Shown piece after piece: positions 43,206-51,839 of a stretch of DNA of 64,000 nucleotides. How positions within the stretch are numbered: the first letter of the stretch is position 1; every line of letters begins with the position of its first letter. Below the pieces are notes generated by a model, which saw only the letters and a list, made by a program, of their open reading frames with translations, was not told where the DNA came from and searched no databases. Origin of the DNA: Palsa-1150 sp964531095 (GTDB taxonomy: Bacteria; Myxococcota_A; Polyangia; Polyangiales; Polyangiaceae); contig CAZHED010000010.1 of the NCBI GenBank assembly GCA_964531095.1, positions 1-64,000 on the forward strand. The letters are read 5' to 3'. A program made the translations under genes and the position numbers.

Positions 43206-43961
43206 ATGACAGCCTCTCGCGCACCGTCCCACTCGCCGGTCATGCCCCGCACGCCTGCCGCCGCTCCCGGCTTCGCCCGCGCCTCGGCGATCGTCTTGGC
43301 CAAGGACTTCGCGATCGAGCTCGCCACGCGTGAGATTGTCACGACCGCGGGGTTCTTCGCGGCGCTCGTGGCCATCCTGGCCAGTGTGGCATTTGAGACG
43401 GGGCCGGAGACTACGACCCGCGTTGCCCCCGGGGCGCTCTGGCTCGCGATTGCCTTCGCGTCGGTCCTGGCGCTCGGGCGAACCTGGCAGCGCGAGCGGG
43501 AGGAGTCGGCCCTATTGGGGCTACTCGTGTCTCCCGTGCCACGCGCGGCGATTTGGTGCGGCAAGGCGGCAGGCGTGCTCGTCTTCATGACGGCGGTGGA
43601 GGTGGTCGTCGTGCCCCTCGTAGCGCTCTTTTTCCACGTAGACCTGCTGCCCATCATTGCACCCCTGGCGGTCGTTATGCTGCTCGGGACGGTGGGGGTG
43701 GCCGCGACGGGGACGCTCTTCGGGGCGATGACCGTTCGCACGCGGGCGCGCGAGCTTCTTCTGGCCTCCGTTCTCTTCCCCCTGCTCTCGCCGTCGTTGA
43801 TTTCCAGTGTTGGGGCCACACGAGAGATCTTTTACGCGGCCGCGAGTGGGCAGGCGGTCGATATGGCGGAGCTGCGCGACTATCTCTTCCTTCTGGTGGT
43901 CTTCGACGCGGTGGCCATCGCGGGCGGGCTGACGATGTTCGGCGCTCTCCTCGAGGACTAG
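43206..43961 (+). CDS. ccmB: Heme exporter permease CcmB
   Basis: 251 aa from the ATG at 43206. CcmB is the membrane subunit of the ABC complex that works with CcmA and CcmC to supply heme to CcmE for cytochrome c maturation. It shows SAIVLAKDFAIELATREIVT at its N-terminus, then six membrane segments (FFAALVAILASVAFETGPE, LAIAFASVLALGRTWQREREE, VLVFMTAVEVVVVPLVALFF and others) and LFGAMTVRTRARELLLASVL, typical of CcmB. The other ccm genes are not in the window. The start is within 50-170 bp of the divergent ATP-grasp gene, depending on that gene's start. Confidence 0.85.
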   Translation: MTASRAPSHSPVMPRTPAAAPGFARASAIVLAKDFAIELATREIVTTAGFFAALVAILASVAFETGPETTTRVAPGALWLAIAFASVLALGRTWQREREESALLGLLVSPVPRAAIWCGKAAGVLVFMTAVEVVVVPLVALFFHVDLLPIIAPLAVVMLLGTVGVAATGTLFGAMTVRTRARELLLASVLFPLLSPSLISSVGATREIFYAAASGQAVDMAELRDYLFLLVVFDAVAIAGGLTMFGALLED

Positions 43962-43984
43962 TGCCGTCCGCCCGAGGTTCTTCT

Positions 43985-44017
43985 GCCACCGGTTCCGGTG
44001 GCGCGCCGCTTCGCGGC
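43985..44017. terminator. Two hairpins between convergent ccmB and oxidoreductase genes
   Basis: GCCACCGG-TT-CCGGTGGC (43985-44002) and GCCGC-TTC-GCGGC (44005-44017) lie back to back between the two stop codons. There is no T-run, so intrinsic termination is unsure, but a convergent intergenic spot with strong stems is where one is expected. Confidence 0.45.
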
Positions 44018-44018
44018 A

Positions 44019-45275
44019 CTAGCGCCGGGCGTTCTCGGCGACCGCCTCTGCCTCCCGCACGATGGCTTCGAGCGCGAGTGGCGTGCCCACGACCTCGCCC
44101 ACCGCGAACACCCCGTTGCGGATTCGACCCCCCGGCGCTTTCACCACGTAGCCGCGCGGTTCGTGTGCGAGAACCGCGCCCGCCTGGGCGCACAACTCGT
44201 AGGCCGGCGCGCAAGGCGCGTCGACCAGAAGAGCGTCGCACGAGAACCGCTGCTCGCCCCGAGGGGTGGCGACCGTTACGTCCTTGACGCGCCCGCTCCC
44301 TCTAGCCCTTACCGGCGCACCCTCCACCACGACCGCGCCCGGAACCGCCCGCGCGTACGCCCCACCGAACGGGCCTCCGCCGTCCGCCACGACCACAACA
44401 ACCCGTTCGCCGAGGACGACACCGAGGGTCGCCATCCAGCCGCCGGCGCGCGCGCTCATCACCCCGGGAAGATCGTTGCCTTCGAATGCCAGCGCGCCGT
44501 CGTGCGCCCCGGGGGCGAGCACGAGAGTGTGCGCCGCCAGCACCTCCACCCCCGACTGTGCGGCGACAAGGACGTCCTCTCCGTAGACACCGGCCGCAGT
44601 GGTTCGCACCCGGACCACGATCCGCGCGGTGGCGACGGAGTCGGCGAACGCACCCCGGAGCGCCGCCCAGGGGTTCGCCTCGTCGGGCGCGAGCGCCTGA
44701 GCGCTACCGCCCCAGTGCAAATCATCGTCGATCACCTCGACGCTCCGGCCGCGTTTCGCGAGTTCGAGCGCCGTCGCCATCCCCGACGGACCAGACCCGA
44801 CCACCAGCGCGTCCAGTTCGCGCCGCTCCGCCGTGCGCGGCAATCGTGCCTCTTTGGGGAGCCGGCCTAGCCCGGCGACTCGGCGCGCGAGCGCCTGCAA
44901 GATGCGCTGGGCACCCGGGACGCCCACGAATAGCTCGTGGTGGTTCATTCCCTCCGGGAAGAACCAGTCGGTTGCGCGCAAGAGGTCCGTCTTTCTCGAG
45001 CCGACGACGTTTTGCGTCTCGACACGGACTCCGTCGGCCGCTGGCACGCGGCAAGTCATGACGTTGGGCTCATCGTCGACCCGGGCGAGGCACCCGTCGC
45101 AGGCTGCCCGCAGGCACGCTGGACCTCGCGGACGGTGAAACTTGGGGCTGCGCGCGACGGCGAGGTGGCCCGCAGCAATCAGCGCGACCGCAACGGGCTC
45201 GCCGCGGTCGGCCACGACCTCTGCGCCATCGAACAAGATCGTGACCGGGTGGCGCGGCGGGCGAACGCGAGGCAT
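44019..45275 (-). CDS. Fused 2Fe-2S / FAD-dependent oxidoreductase (HcnAB/SoxA-like)
   Basis: 418 aa. Residues 1-90 are a small [2Fe-2S] domain (ILFDGAEVVADRGEPVAVAL, then PACLRAACDGC and MTC as cluster ligands). An N-terminal ferredoxin-like domain of this kind is found in sarcosine oxidase alpha subunits and in HcnA. From 150 an FAD-binding pyridine nucleotide-disulfide reductase-type domain follows (VVGSGPSGMATALELAKRG, EVIDDDLHWGGSAQAL, LVLAPGAHDGALAFEGND, VFAVGEVVGTPLALEAIV). The enzyme should oxidise an amine or amino acid, but the substrate is unknown and no partner SoxB-like or HcnC-like gene is adjacent. An APC-type amino-acid permease is divergently encoded. Confidence 0.78.
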   Translation of the reverse strand: MPRVRPPRHPVTILFDGAEVVADRGEPVAVALIAAGHLAVARSPKFHRPRGPACLRAACDGCLARVDDEPNVMTCRVPAADGVRVETQNVVGSRKTDLLRATDWFFPEGMNHHELFVGVPGAQRILQALARRVAGLGRLPKEARLPRTAERRELDALVVGSGPSGMATALELAKRGRSVEVIDDDLHWGGSAQALAPDEANPWAALRGAFADSVATARIVVRVRTTAAGVYGEDVLVAAQSGVEVLAAHTLVLAPGAHDGALAFEGNDLPGVMSARAGGWMATLGVVLGERVVVVVADGGGPFGGAYARAVPGAVVVEGAPVRARGSGRVKDVTVATPRGEQRFSCDALLVDAPCAPAYELCAQAGAVLAHEPRGYVVKAPGGRIRNGVFAVGEVVGTPLALEAIVREAEAVAENARR

Positions 45276-45330
45276 GGCATTGAAGTCTTTAGCCCGTTCG
45301 GGTCAGCCGCGTGTAACGTCCAGGCGCGTC

Positions 45331-46812
45331 GTGGTGTCTCGCCTTTTCCGGGTCAAACGCATCGAAGCCATCGTCGGCGAGGCGGGATTGCGAGGCGCCC
45401 ACCTCAAGAGGGTGCTCGGTCCAGTCAGCCTCGTCGCGCTCGGAGTCGGGGCGATCATCGGTACGGGAATCTTCGCCACCATAGGCAGCGCCTCCGGCGG
45501 AGACCCCAGCCGCCCGGGGGCCGGTCCAGCCCTGATGGTCTCCTTCTTGTTGACGGCCGTTGCATGCGGCTTCACCGCCCTCTGTTATGCGGAGTTCGCT
45601 TCGATGGTGCCGGTCGCCGGCAGCGCGTACACCTACGCCTACGCGACGCTCGGCGAGCTCGTGGCCTGGATCATCGGCTGGGACCTCTTGCTCGAGTACG
45701 CCATCGGAAACACGGCGGTGGCGATTTCGTGGGCGGGCTACATGACCGCGCTCCTCGACGGCCTGGGCGTCCATTTCCCATTCTGGCTGGCGGTCGACTA
45801 CCGGACGGCGGCCAGGACGCCGGAGCTGCTGGCCCAGGCGCCGCACCTCTTCGGTGTCCCCATCGTCTTCAATGCGCTCGCGATGGCGATCGTCGCCCTC
45901 GTCACGGCGGTGCTGGTCGTGGGAATCAAAGAATCGGCGCGGTTCAACGCGACCATGGTGGTGATCAAAATCGTGATCTTGGCGTTCTTCGTCATCGGGA
46001 GCGCCAAGTTCGTCCGCCCCGAGAACTGGCACCCTTTCGCGCCGAACGGCTTCGCCGGCATCGGCTCGGGCGCCGCGGTCGTGTTCTTTGCCTACATCGG
46101 CTTCGATGCCGTTTCGACGTGCGCCGAGGAGTGCAAGAACCCGGAGCGCGACATGCCCATCGGGATCATCGGATCGCTGATCGTATGCACGGTTCTCTAT
46201 GTGATCATCGCGGCCGTCTTCTCGGGCCTCGTGCCGTACGCCGTGCTCGCGAAGCTGGACGAGGGGCAGCGCGCCCAGGCGCTCGCCTTCGCGATGAAAT
46301 ACGTGTCGATGCCCGGCTGGATGGTGGGCGTCGTCGCACTGGGGTCGGTCGTGGCGCAGACCGCGGTGCTGCTCGTCTTTCAGCTGGGGCAGCCGCGCAT
46401 ATTGATGGCCATGGCGCGCGACCGCTTCCTTCCTCCCGTCTTTGCACGCGTGCATCCGCGCTACGGCACTCCCCATGTCTCCACGATCGCCACGGGCGTC
46501 CTCGTGGGGAGTGTCAGTGCATTCGCCAGCATCGACGAGATGGTCGACCTAACGAATGTCGGCACCCTATTCGCGTTCGTGCTGGTGTGCGTGGGGATCG
46601 TCGTCATGCGCCTGCGCGAGCCGGACCGGAGGCGTCCGTTCCGTGTGCCTCTCGGGCCGATGCTCGTGCCGGCCCTCGGGGCTCTGTCCTGCCTGATGCT
46701 CATCGCCTATCTGCCGCCGTCCTCCTGGGCGCGATTCTTCGGATGGCTGGTGACCGGATTGGTCATCTACGCCACGTACGGTCTTCGCCATACCCGCGCA
46801 GTCGGCTCGTGA
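45331..46812 (+). CDS. APC-superfamily amino-acid permease
   Basis: 493 aa from the GTG at 45331 (a second GTG lies at 45334). Twelve or more membrane segments are present, with the APC signature LGVGAIIGTGIFATIGSASG in TM1, ALCYAEFASMVPVAGSAYTY in TM3, and FFAYIGFDAVSTCAEECKNP, as in cationic amino-acid transporters (CAT/YfnA type). The C-terminus RRPFRVPLGPMLVPALG fits the family. The transported amino acid cannot be told. The 3' 50 bp overlap the convergent thioredoxin-TPR gene. Confidence 0.88.
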   Translation: MVSRLFRVKRIEAIVGEAGLRGAHLKRVLGPVSLVALGVGAIIGTGIFATIGSASGGDPSRPGAGPALMVSFLLTAVACGFTALCYAEFASMVPVAGSAYTYAYATLGELVAWIIGWDLLLEYAIGNTAVAISWAGYMTALLDGLGVHFPFWLAVDYRTAARTPELLAQAPHLFGVPIVFNALAMAIVALVTAVLVVGIKESARFNATMVVIKIVILAFFVIGSAKFVRPENWHPFAPNGFAGIGSGAAVVFFAYIGFDAVSTCAEECKNPERDMPIGIIGSLIVCTVLYVIIAAVFSGLVPYAVLAKLDEGQRAQALAFAMKYVSMPGWMVGVVALGSVVAQTAVLLVFQLGQPRILMAMARDRFLPPVFARVHPRYGTPHVSTIATGVLVGSVSAFASIDEMVDLTNVGTLFAFVLVCVGIVVMRLREPDRRRPFRVPLGPMLVPALGALSCLMLIAYLPPSSWARFFGWLVTGLVIYATYGLRHTRAVGS

Positions 46813-48133
46813 TCGCGTCGCGAAGCTTGGCGTATCCGGCGGTGAGGGGCCGCGTCTTTGCGAAGTCGAGCGCGGTGCGCAGCGCTTCGCGGGCCGCGTC
46901 CTCGTTCCCCATCGCCTCGTAGACGTCGGCCTCGAGTGACCACAGGCGCATCTTGCGCGGTCCGTAGGCCCTGACGAGAGCGCGTTTCACCGCCGCCAGC
47001 GCCTCGTCGTTTCGTTTCATCGCGAGGTACGTCGTCGCCAGGCGCGCCGGGGGATTGTAGTCGTCGGGAAAGTCACGCTCGCTCTGCTCGAGCATCGGCA
47101 CTGCGCGCTGCGCGTCGCCGATGGCTATGTACGCGAGGACCCGATGTGCATCGAACACCGTTCGCGCGGCGGCTGTCCGAGCCTGCGACGCCTGCCGCTC
47201 GAGGAATTCCGCCCATTGCCGAGCGATGACGAGGGCGTCGTCGAGGCGCCCGAGCTCTCGAAGCGCTCCGACGACGCAATCGTACACGTCGGAGCGGTCG
47301 TCGGGGAGGATCGCCTCGGACGGGTCGGACGCCACGCGCCGGCCCAGGGCGGCGAGCTCGCCGAGGCGCGCACGCTCGGGGGCGCTCGCCGGGAGTTGCT
47401 CCGCGCAGCCGATCGATGCGCGAATCACGTCGGCGAGCGGCGTCCCCAACGCCATTTTCGGCGCTTCGTCGGCTCCCGCATCCACACAAGCGGCGAGTTG
47501 GTGATCGTCCGCTAGGCGCGTGACCAAGCCATCGACGGCTTGAACGCGTTTCGGCCAATCGGGCGGCGCCGCGGCAAGTGCCGCTCGGTAGGCGGCTATT
47601 GCTTCTCCGAAGTTGCCCTCGGCGCTGGCGCGGTGTCCGCGTAGCAGGGACGCCGCGGCTGATCCCCGCTGGTCACCTCGGCCGGCAGCGGCGGCCGAGT
47701 CCTCGAGCAGTGAGGCAAGCTCGCCTGCCGTCAGGGAGCCCGGCCACGCGAGGATGGGCGTCTCGCGTCCCGCATCGATCACGTAGAGCGTTGGCAACAC
47801 CCGCACGCCCAACCTCGCCACGACGTCTGCGTTGTCTTCGCGCTCCGTGTCGAGGGAGAGCCAGATGAAGCTCTCGCGGAGTCGGCGCAGCGCCGGGTCG
47901 GACAATACGAAGCTTCGCATGCTGAGGCACGTGTGGCACCAGGGAGCCCACGCGTCGACGAAGAGCGGCAAATGTCTCGCTCGCGCGACGGCCAAGGCGC
48001 CCCTGTAGTCGTTCTCGATGAAGCGAATCGGGGTCCCCTCGTGCGCGGCCGGTGCGGTCGCAGCCGGCGCTGCGGGGGAGCTCGCGGCACAGGCGGCGGT
48101 CCATAGGAGCCACAGCGGGCCGTGCGTTCTCAT
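46763..48133 (-). CDS. Thioredoxin-like protein with C-terminal TPR helices
   Basis: 456 aa. The N-terminus has a short hydrophobic signal (LLWTAACAASSPAA) with a possible lipobox Cys near residue 15. Residues 35-155 are a thioredoxin fold with the active site FVDAWAPWCHTCLSMRSFVL (CHTC, as in DsbD C-domain/YbbN-type proteins) and VRVLPTLYVID (cis-Pro). From 165 to the end, TPR-like helical pairs follow. The product is probably periplasmic and redox-active on an unknown partner. The last 50 bp overlap the permease gene on the other strand. Confidence 0.8.
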   Translation of the reverse strand: MRTHGPLWLLWTAACAASSPAAPAATAPAAHEGTPIRFIENDYRGALAVARARHLPLFVDAWAPWCHTCLSMRSFVLSDPALRRLRESFIWLSLDTEREDNADVVARLGVRVLPTLYVIDAGRETPILAWPGSLTAGELASLLEDSAAAAGRGDQRGSAAASLLRGHRASAEGNFGEAIAAYRAALAAAPPDWPKRVQAVDGLVTRLADDHQLAACVDAGADEAPKMALGTPLADVIRASIGCAEQLPASAPERARLGELAALGRRVASDPSEAILPDDRSDVYDCVVGALRELGRLDDALVIARQWAEFLERQASQARTAAARTVFDAHRVLAYIAIGDAQRAVPMLEQSERDFPDDYNPPARLATTYLAMKRNDEALAAVKRALVRAYGPRKMRLWSLEADVYEAMGNEDAAREALRTALDFAKTRPLTAGYAKLRDAITSRLRGYGEDRTWRR

Positions 48134-48277
48134 GAGGTCTGCACCATCCGGAAAAGGCGCCCCTTTACACGCCCGACAGGGTGATTAACTCATGGGTCGA
48201 CCCGACGCGAATCGCATCTCGGCCGGTGGCCGGTCGAGGGCATTGCGGGGGCAACCATTTCACGGAAGCGCGAATGC

Positions 48278-48291
48278 GTTCGCTTGCGAAC
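48278..48291. promoter_or_regulatory. Perfect inverted repeat upstream of the hsp20 pair
   Basis: GTTCGC-TT-GCGAAC is a perfect 6-bp dyad 46 bp upstream of the first hsp20 start codon, overlapping another partial dyad (GCGAA-N4-TTCGC from 48270). It could be an operator for a heat-shock repressor; it does not match CIRCE. No sigma-32 promoter is obvious. Confidence 0.35.
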
Positions 48292-48337
48292 CCTTCGGCC
48301 ATCCCGCCGGGGCGCCCATTCGCACAAGGAGGATGCC

Positions 48338-48796
48338 ATGCTGACTGGTTGGAGAGACTTCGACGACACACTAAGGGCGTTCGATCAGCTGCAACGGCGC
48401 ATCGACCGCACTTTCGATAGCTGGGCCATTCCGTCGCCTGCGGGTGATCGGCTCCGCCGCCGGGCCTCGGTGGGATGGCCGGCCACCAATGTGTTCGAAA
48501 CCAAAGAGTCGTTCGTCGTGAAGGCCGAGGTCCCTGGGCTGGCCGAAAGTGACGTGGCGGTCTCTGTCGAAGACGACGCGCTTGTCGTGCGCGGAGAGCG
48601 AAAGTGCGAGGTTCCCCAAGGGTACACAGCGCACTTGCGCGAACGCGCATCGGTTGCCTTTACGCGCAAACTGCCGCTGCCGGCGCGGGTCGCGGCCGAC
48701 GCGGTCACCGCGACGCTCCGAGAAGGGGTGCTCACCATCACGCTGCCCAAGTCAAAAGACGCCATGCCCCGGCAGATCGCCGTCAAAGCGGGCTAA
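48338..48796 (+). CDS. Hsp20 / alpha-crystallin small heat-shock protein (first copy)
   Basis: 152 aa. The ATG at 48338 has a strong Shine-Dalgarno (AGGAGG at 48327-48332). The alpha-crystallin domain covers about residues 45-145: NVFETKESFVVKAEVPGLAE, VEDDALVVRGER, ASVAFTRKLPLPARV and the A-x-x-x-n-G-v-L motif as TATLREGVLTITLPK. The C-terminal IxI motif is degenerate (RQIAVKAG). Cytoplasmic holdase chaperone by family. A second copy follows after 26 bp. Confidence 0.92.
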   Translation: MLTGWRDFDDTLRAFDQLQRRIDRTFDSWAIPSPAGDRLRRRASVGWPATNVFETKESFVVKAEVPGLAESDVAVSVEDDALVVRGERKCEVPQGYTAHLRERASVAFTRKLPLPARVAADAVTATLREGVLTITLPKSKDAMPRQIAVKAG

Positions 48797-48822
48797 TCGC
48801 TGAAAACTCGAAGGAGGAAGCC

Positions 48823-49206
48823 ATGAGCGACATCACCACGGTTCGTGAAAACAATGGCACGGTCCCCGCGCGCTCGTACCAGCGTCGCGCCGTCGCGCCG
48901 CCTGTCGACGTCTTCGAGAACGCCGACGAGCTTTTGATCGTCGCGGATGTTCCCGGCGTCTTGCCCGATGGGATCGACCTGCAAGTCGAGAACGACACGC
49001 TGACGCTGCACGCCAAGCGGCCCGCCGAACGCGATGCCTCTCCGGCGCTGGTTCGCGAGTACGACGAGGCCGACTTTTCGACGACCTTCCGCATCCCGGC
49101 GGGAATCGACATCGCGGCGATCGGAGCGGAGACGAAGAACGGGACCCTCGTCGTGCGGCTACCGAAGGCGGCGGCGGCGAAGCCTCGCAAGGTCACTGTC
49201 CGCTAA
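48823..49206 (+). CDS. Hsp20 / alpha-crystallin small heat-shock protein (second copy)
   Basis: 127 aa. The ATG at 48823 is preceded by AAGGAGG. The crystallin domain contains PVDVFENADELLIVADVPGV, LQVENDTLTLHAKRP, ADFSTTFRIPAGIDIAAIGA and KNGTLVVRLPK. The C-terminus is RKVTVR. It is shorter than the first copy and only moderately similar to it, so the pair is an old duplication or separate acquisition. Two different small heat-shock proteins in one transcript often form hetero-oligomers. Confidence 0.92.
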   Translation: MSDITTVRENNGTVPARSYQRRAVAPPVDVFENADELLIVADVPGVLPDGIDLQVENDTLTLHAKRPAERDASPALVREYDEADFSTTFRIPAGIDIAAIGAETKNGTLVVRLPKAAAAKPRKVTVR

Positions 49207-49271
49207 AGCGCCGAACATCTTGGCGGACCGAGGCTTTCAAGGCTTTCGGCTGTATCGCAAGGCGCGACGCG

Positions 49272-50021
49272 CTACTGCGCGGTCCAGCCGCCGTCCACCG
49301 GCAAGACGACCCCCGTGACCAGGGCGCTCGCGGGGGAGGCGAGGTAAATCACCGCTCCTGCCACGTCGTCAATCGTACCGACACGACCCGCGGGAATGCG
49401 ATCGACCACGCTTCTCAAGTAAAGAGGCTGGTCGAGGCGCTCTTTGGTGCCTTCGGTATAGATGAACGTGGGCGCGACCGCGTTGACGGTCACGCCCCGA
49501 GCAGCCCATTCCAGCGCCAGCACCCGCGTGAGCTGGTTCACGCCGCCCTTCGAAGCGCAGTACACGGCGTGGTCGCGAATCCCGACCAGGCCGGCCTGGG
49601 AGCTCATGTTCACGATCCGGCCATAGCCGCGGGGCAGCATGTGCTGGCCCGCCGCCTGGCAGCAAAAGAAGAGCCCCCGCAGGTTCACCGACATCACGTC
49701 GTCCCAGTCGGCTTCGGTCACGTCGAGTGCCGGATGGTTGGCGCCCAGTCCAGCGTTGTTCACCAGGATGTCGATGCGCCCGAGTCGGGCGATGGTCTCC
49801 GCGAATCCGCGCCGAATGCTGGGGATTTGGGCCACGTCCATGGTCACGGGAACGCCGTCGATCTCGCCCGCGAGCTCCTCGATGAGCGCCGTGCTGCGCG
49901 CGGCGACCACGACCTTGGCGCCGGCACCGGCCAGCGATCGCGCGACCCCGCGACCGATGCCGTGGCTAGCGCCGGTGACCAGGGCGACCTGCCCGGCGAG
50001 GCTGAAGGTCGGCGAGTTCAT
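49272..50021 (-). CDS. Short-chain dehydrogenase/reductase (SDR)
   Basis: 249 aa from the ATG at 50021. Classical SDR motifs are complete: VALVTGASHGIGRGVA (cofactor binding), NNAGLG, a catalytic Ser in IVNMSSQAG, Tyr and Lys in YCASK, and the C-terminal VLPVDGGWTAQ. The sequence resembles glucose-1-dehydrogenase/gluconate 5-dehydrogenase-type SDRs, but the substrate is not known. Length is normal. It is transcribed away from the hsp20 pair, with 63 bp to the GT39 gene upstream. Confidence 0.88.
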   Translation of the reverse strand: MNSPTFSLAGQVALVTGASHGIGRGVARSLAGAGAKVVVAARSTALIEELAGEIDGVPVTMDVAQIPSIRRGFAETIARLGRIDILVNNAGLGANHPALDVTEADWDDVMSVNLRGLFFCCQAAGQHMLPRGYGRIVNMSSQAGLVGIRDHAVYCASKGGVNQLTRVLALEWAARGVTVNAVAPTFIYTEGTKERLDQPLYLRSVVDRIPAGRVGTIDDVAGAVIYLASPASALVTGVVLPVDGGWTAQ

Positions 50022-50084
50022 GGCGTCACACGTAGCTCGCGCGCGGGGGTGATGGCGAGCGCAAACCGGCCCCAAAACGCCGCG

Positions 50085-51839
50085 CTACTTGCGCTGGTAC
50101 ACGCTGACGATGGGCACCCCGTCGTGCTCGACGATGTACGCGGGGGCGTCGGTGCCGAGGGCAACCCATATCGAATAGTCGACTTCGTTCATGTGCAGCT
50201 CGTGCTGGACGAGGGCCATGGTTGCTTCTCCCGGTGCACCCACCGCGCGAAGGTCGCCCCGCACGCGTCCCTCTTGTTGCATCCGCCCCCACGCCTCCCA
50301 CGTGGTGTCGTGGATGAAGACCGGGGCACCCCTGGGCGCGTTTGTGTTCAAGTACTCCTCGGCGGCGTTCTGCGACGTAAAGCCCCAGAATTGGCGGTTG
50401 AGGCCCAAATCGGCCCCGCCGGCGGTGCCCCCCACGAGCGGAACATAGGCCGAGAGGCCGAACGGGAACGAGTGCGCAGTCACGGCGAGCGGAGCGGCCA
50501 CGACGCTCGTCCAAAGAGCGCCCTCGGCCATGGCCCACCGGCGGGCGTCCAGCCGAGGCAGCGCGGCGCGCATCGCTGACGCGACGATGTCGAAGCCGCG
50601 TCCGGCGATTAGCGCGAGAATCGGATAGGCCGGCATCCAGTGCTTGGTCCCCCCGAAGATGGGTGTGGCCGGCAAGAAGAAGGGCCCGACCGCCACAGCG
50701 AGCGACAGGAAAAGCAGGAGGTCCGTTTCAAGTGGGTCCCGGGGAGGAACATCGCCGTCCGTGGCGGTTGGCCTCGACGCGCCTCCGGCGACCCGCCGGA
50801 GAAGTCGGCGCGCCCACGCGTCCAGGCGACGCAGCCCGACGATGGCGCGATCGACCGTCCCGACCCCGAAAAGGAGGAGCGTCACCGCGGGCACCGTGGC
50901 GAGGACCATAACCGGCAGATAACTCTTGGGCGATGGCGGCCCGAAGTAGTTCTTCCCGAGAAATTCGATGTTGTAATACTCGTGGTTCAGGTGAAATTCG
51001 ACGTACCACTGCACGCGAGCGAACGTGTCGCTCCACAGGTACGGCCAGAGCGCGTAGAAGACGAGCGGTCCGACGATGGCCATCGATACGAGGCTGGTCG
51101 GTAGCGACAGCCGCCCGGCGGCCAGACCGCGCGCGATCGCGCGGCGGTGCACGAAGAGGGCGTGTGGCACGAGCGCGACGGGGATCAGCCAAGCGTTGTG
51201 TTTGGTCTCGAGGGCCAGCCCGTAGACGATGCCCACGGCGAGCGCCCAGCCGATGCTTCGCCCCGCCTGGGCGCGCCAGTGCACGTACACGCACAAGATC
51301 CACATGGCGGTGATCGGCACGTCGAAGCACGCGAGGTGTGCGTGGAAAAAGACGCGGGGCATGAGGGCGAACAAGATCGCTGCCGACAGCCCCGTGCGCC
51401 GGTTCCAGGCGCGCGCTCCGAAGACGTACGTCGTCCAGACGGCGGCCGCCGCGAACGTCATCCCCGGCAGGCGAAAGGCCGTGCTGGCCTCGGAGAGCAA
51501 GTGCCACTTCTGGTGCAGAAGATACTCGGAGATTCCGAAGAGCGTCTTCATGAGCGCGGGGTGCTCGTGGTTGAAGCCCCACGCCGAGTCGATCGCCCCT
51601 CGCTGGAGAGCGTCGCTTCCGCGCTCGAGCAGCATGCGCCACCACGCCGCGTACTGAGTGGCTGCCTGGAAGTAGAACCCTTCGTCGCGGGGAAACCCGA
51701 GCTCCGGCGCCGTCGACAGGAGCCAAGCGAGATAGGCGAGCGCAATCGCGCAGCCGACCACGTGGTCGCGCCAGCCGACGGGCCCAGAGAAGCCGCGTCG
51801 TAGCGCCGTGACCGCCTGGGAAGCCAGAGTCGCCTTCAC
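50085..51839 (-). CDS. GT39/ArnT-type membrane glycosyltransferase
   Basis: 584 aa with about 10-12 membrane segments. The GT-C signature Asp-Glu sits in the first extracytoplasmic loop (LGFPRDEGFYFQAATQYAAW). Later segments include PRVFFHAHLACFDVPITAMW and a conserved HxxxF-type region; PMT/ArnT-like enzymes use polyprenyl-phosphate sugars at the periplasmic face. The start is the GTG at 51839, overlapping the stop of the upstream gene (GTGA). The frame is open further upstream but overlaps the coupled gene, so the short start is chosen. The donor may come from the GT2 gene at 57202. Confidence 0.75.
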   Translation of the reverse strand: MKATLASQAVTALRRGFSGPVGWRDHVVGCAIALAYLAWLLSTAPELGFPRDEGFYFQAATQYAAWWRMLLERGSDALQRGAIDSAWGFNHEHPALMKTLFGISEYLLHQKWHLLSEASTAFRLPGMTFAAAAVWTTYVFGARAWNRRTGLSAAILFALMPRVFFHAHLACFDVPITAMWILCVYVHWRAQAGRSIGWALAVGIVYGLALETKHNAWLIPVALVPHALFVHRRAIARGLAAGRLSLPTSLVSMAIVGPLVFYALWPYLWSDTFARVQWYVEFHLNHEYYNIEFLGKNYFGPPSPKSYLPVMVLATVPAVTLLLFGVGTVDRAIVGLRRLDAWARRLLRRVAGGASRPTATDGDVPPRDPLETDLLLFLSLAVAVGPFFLPATPIFGGTKHWMPAYPILALIAGRGFDIVASAMRAALPRLDARRWAMAEGALWTSVVAAPLAVTAHSFPFGLSAYVPLVGGTAGGADLGLNRQFWGFTSQNAAEEYLNTNAPRGAPVFIHDTTWEAWGRMQQEGRVRGDLRAVGAPGEATMALVQHELHMNEVDYSIWVALGTDAPAYIVEHDGVPIVSVYQRK

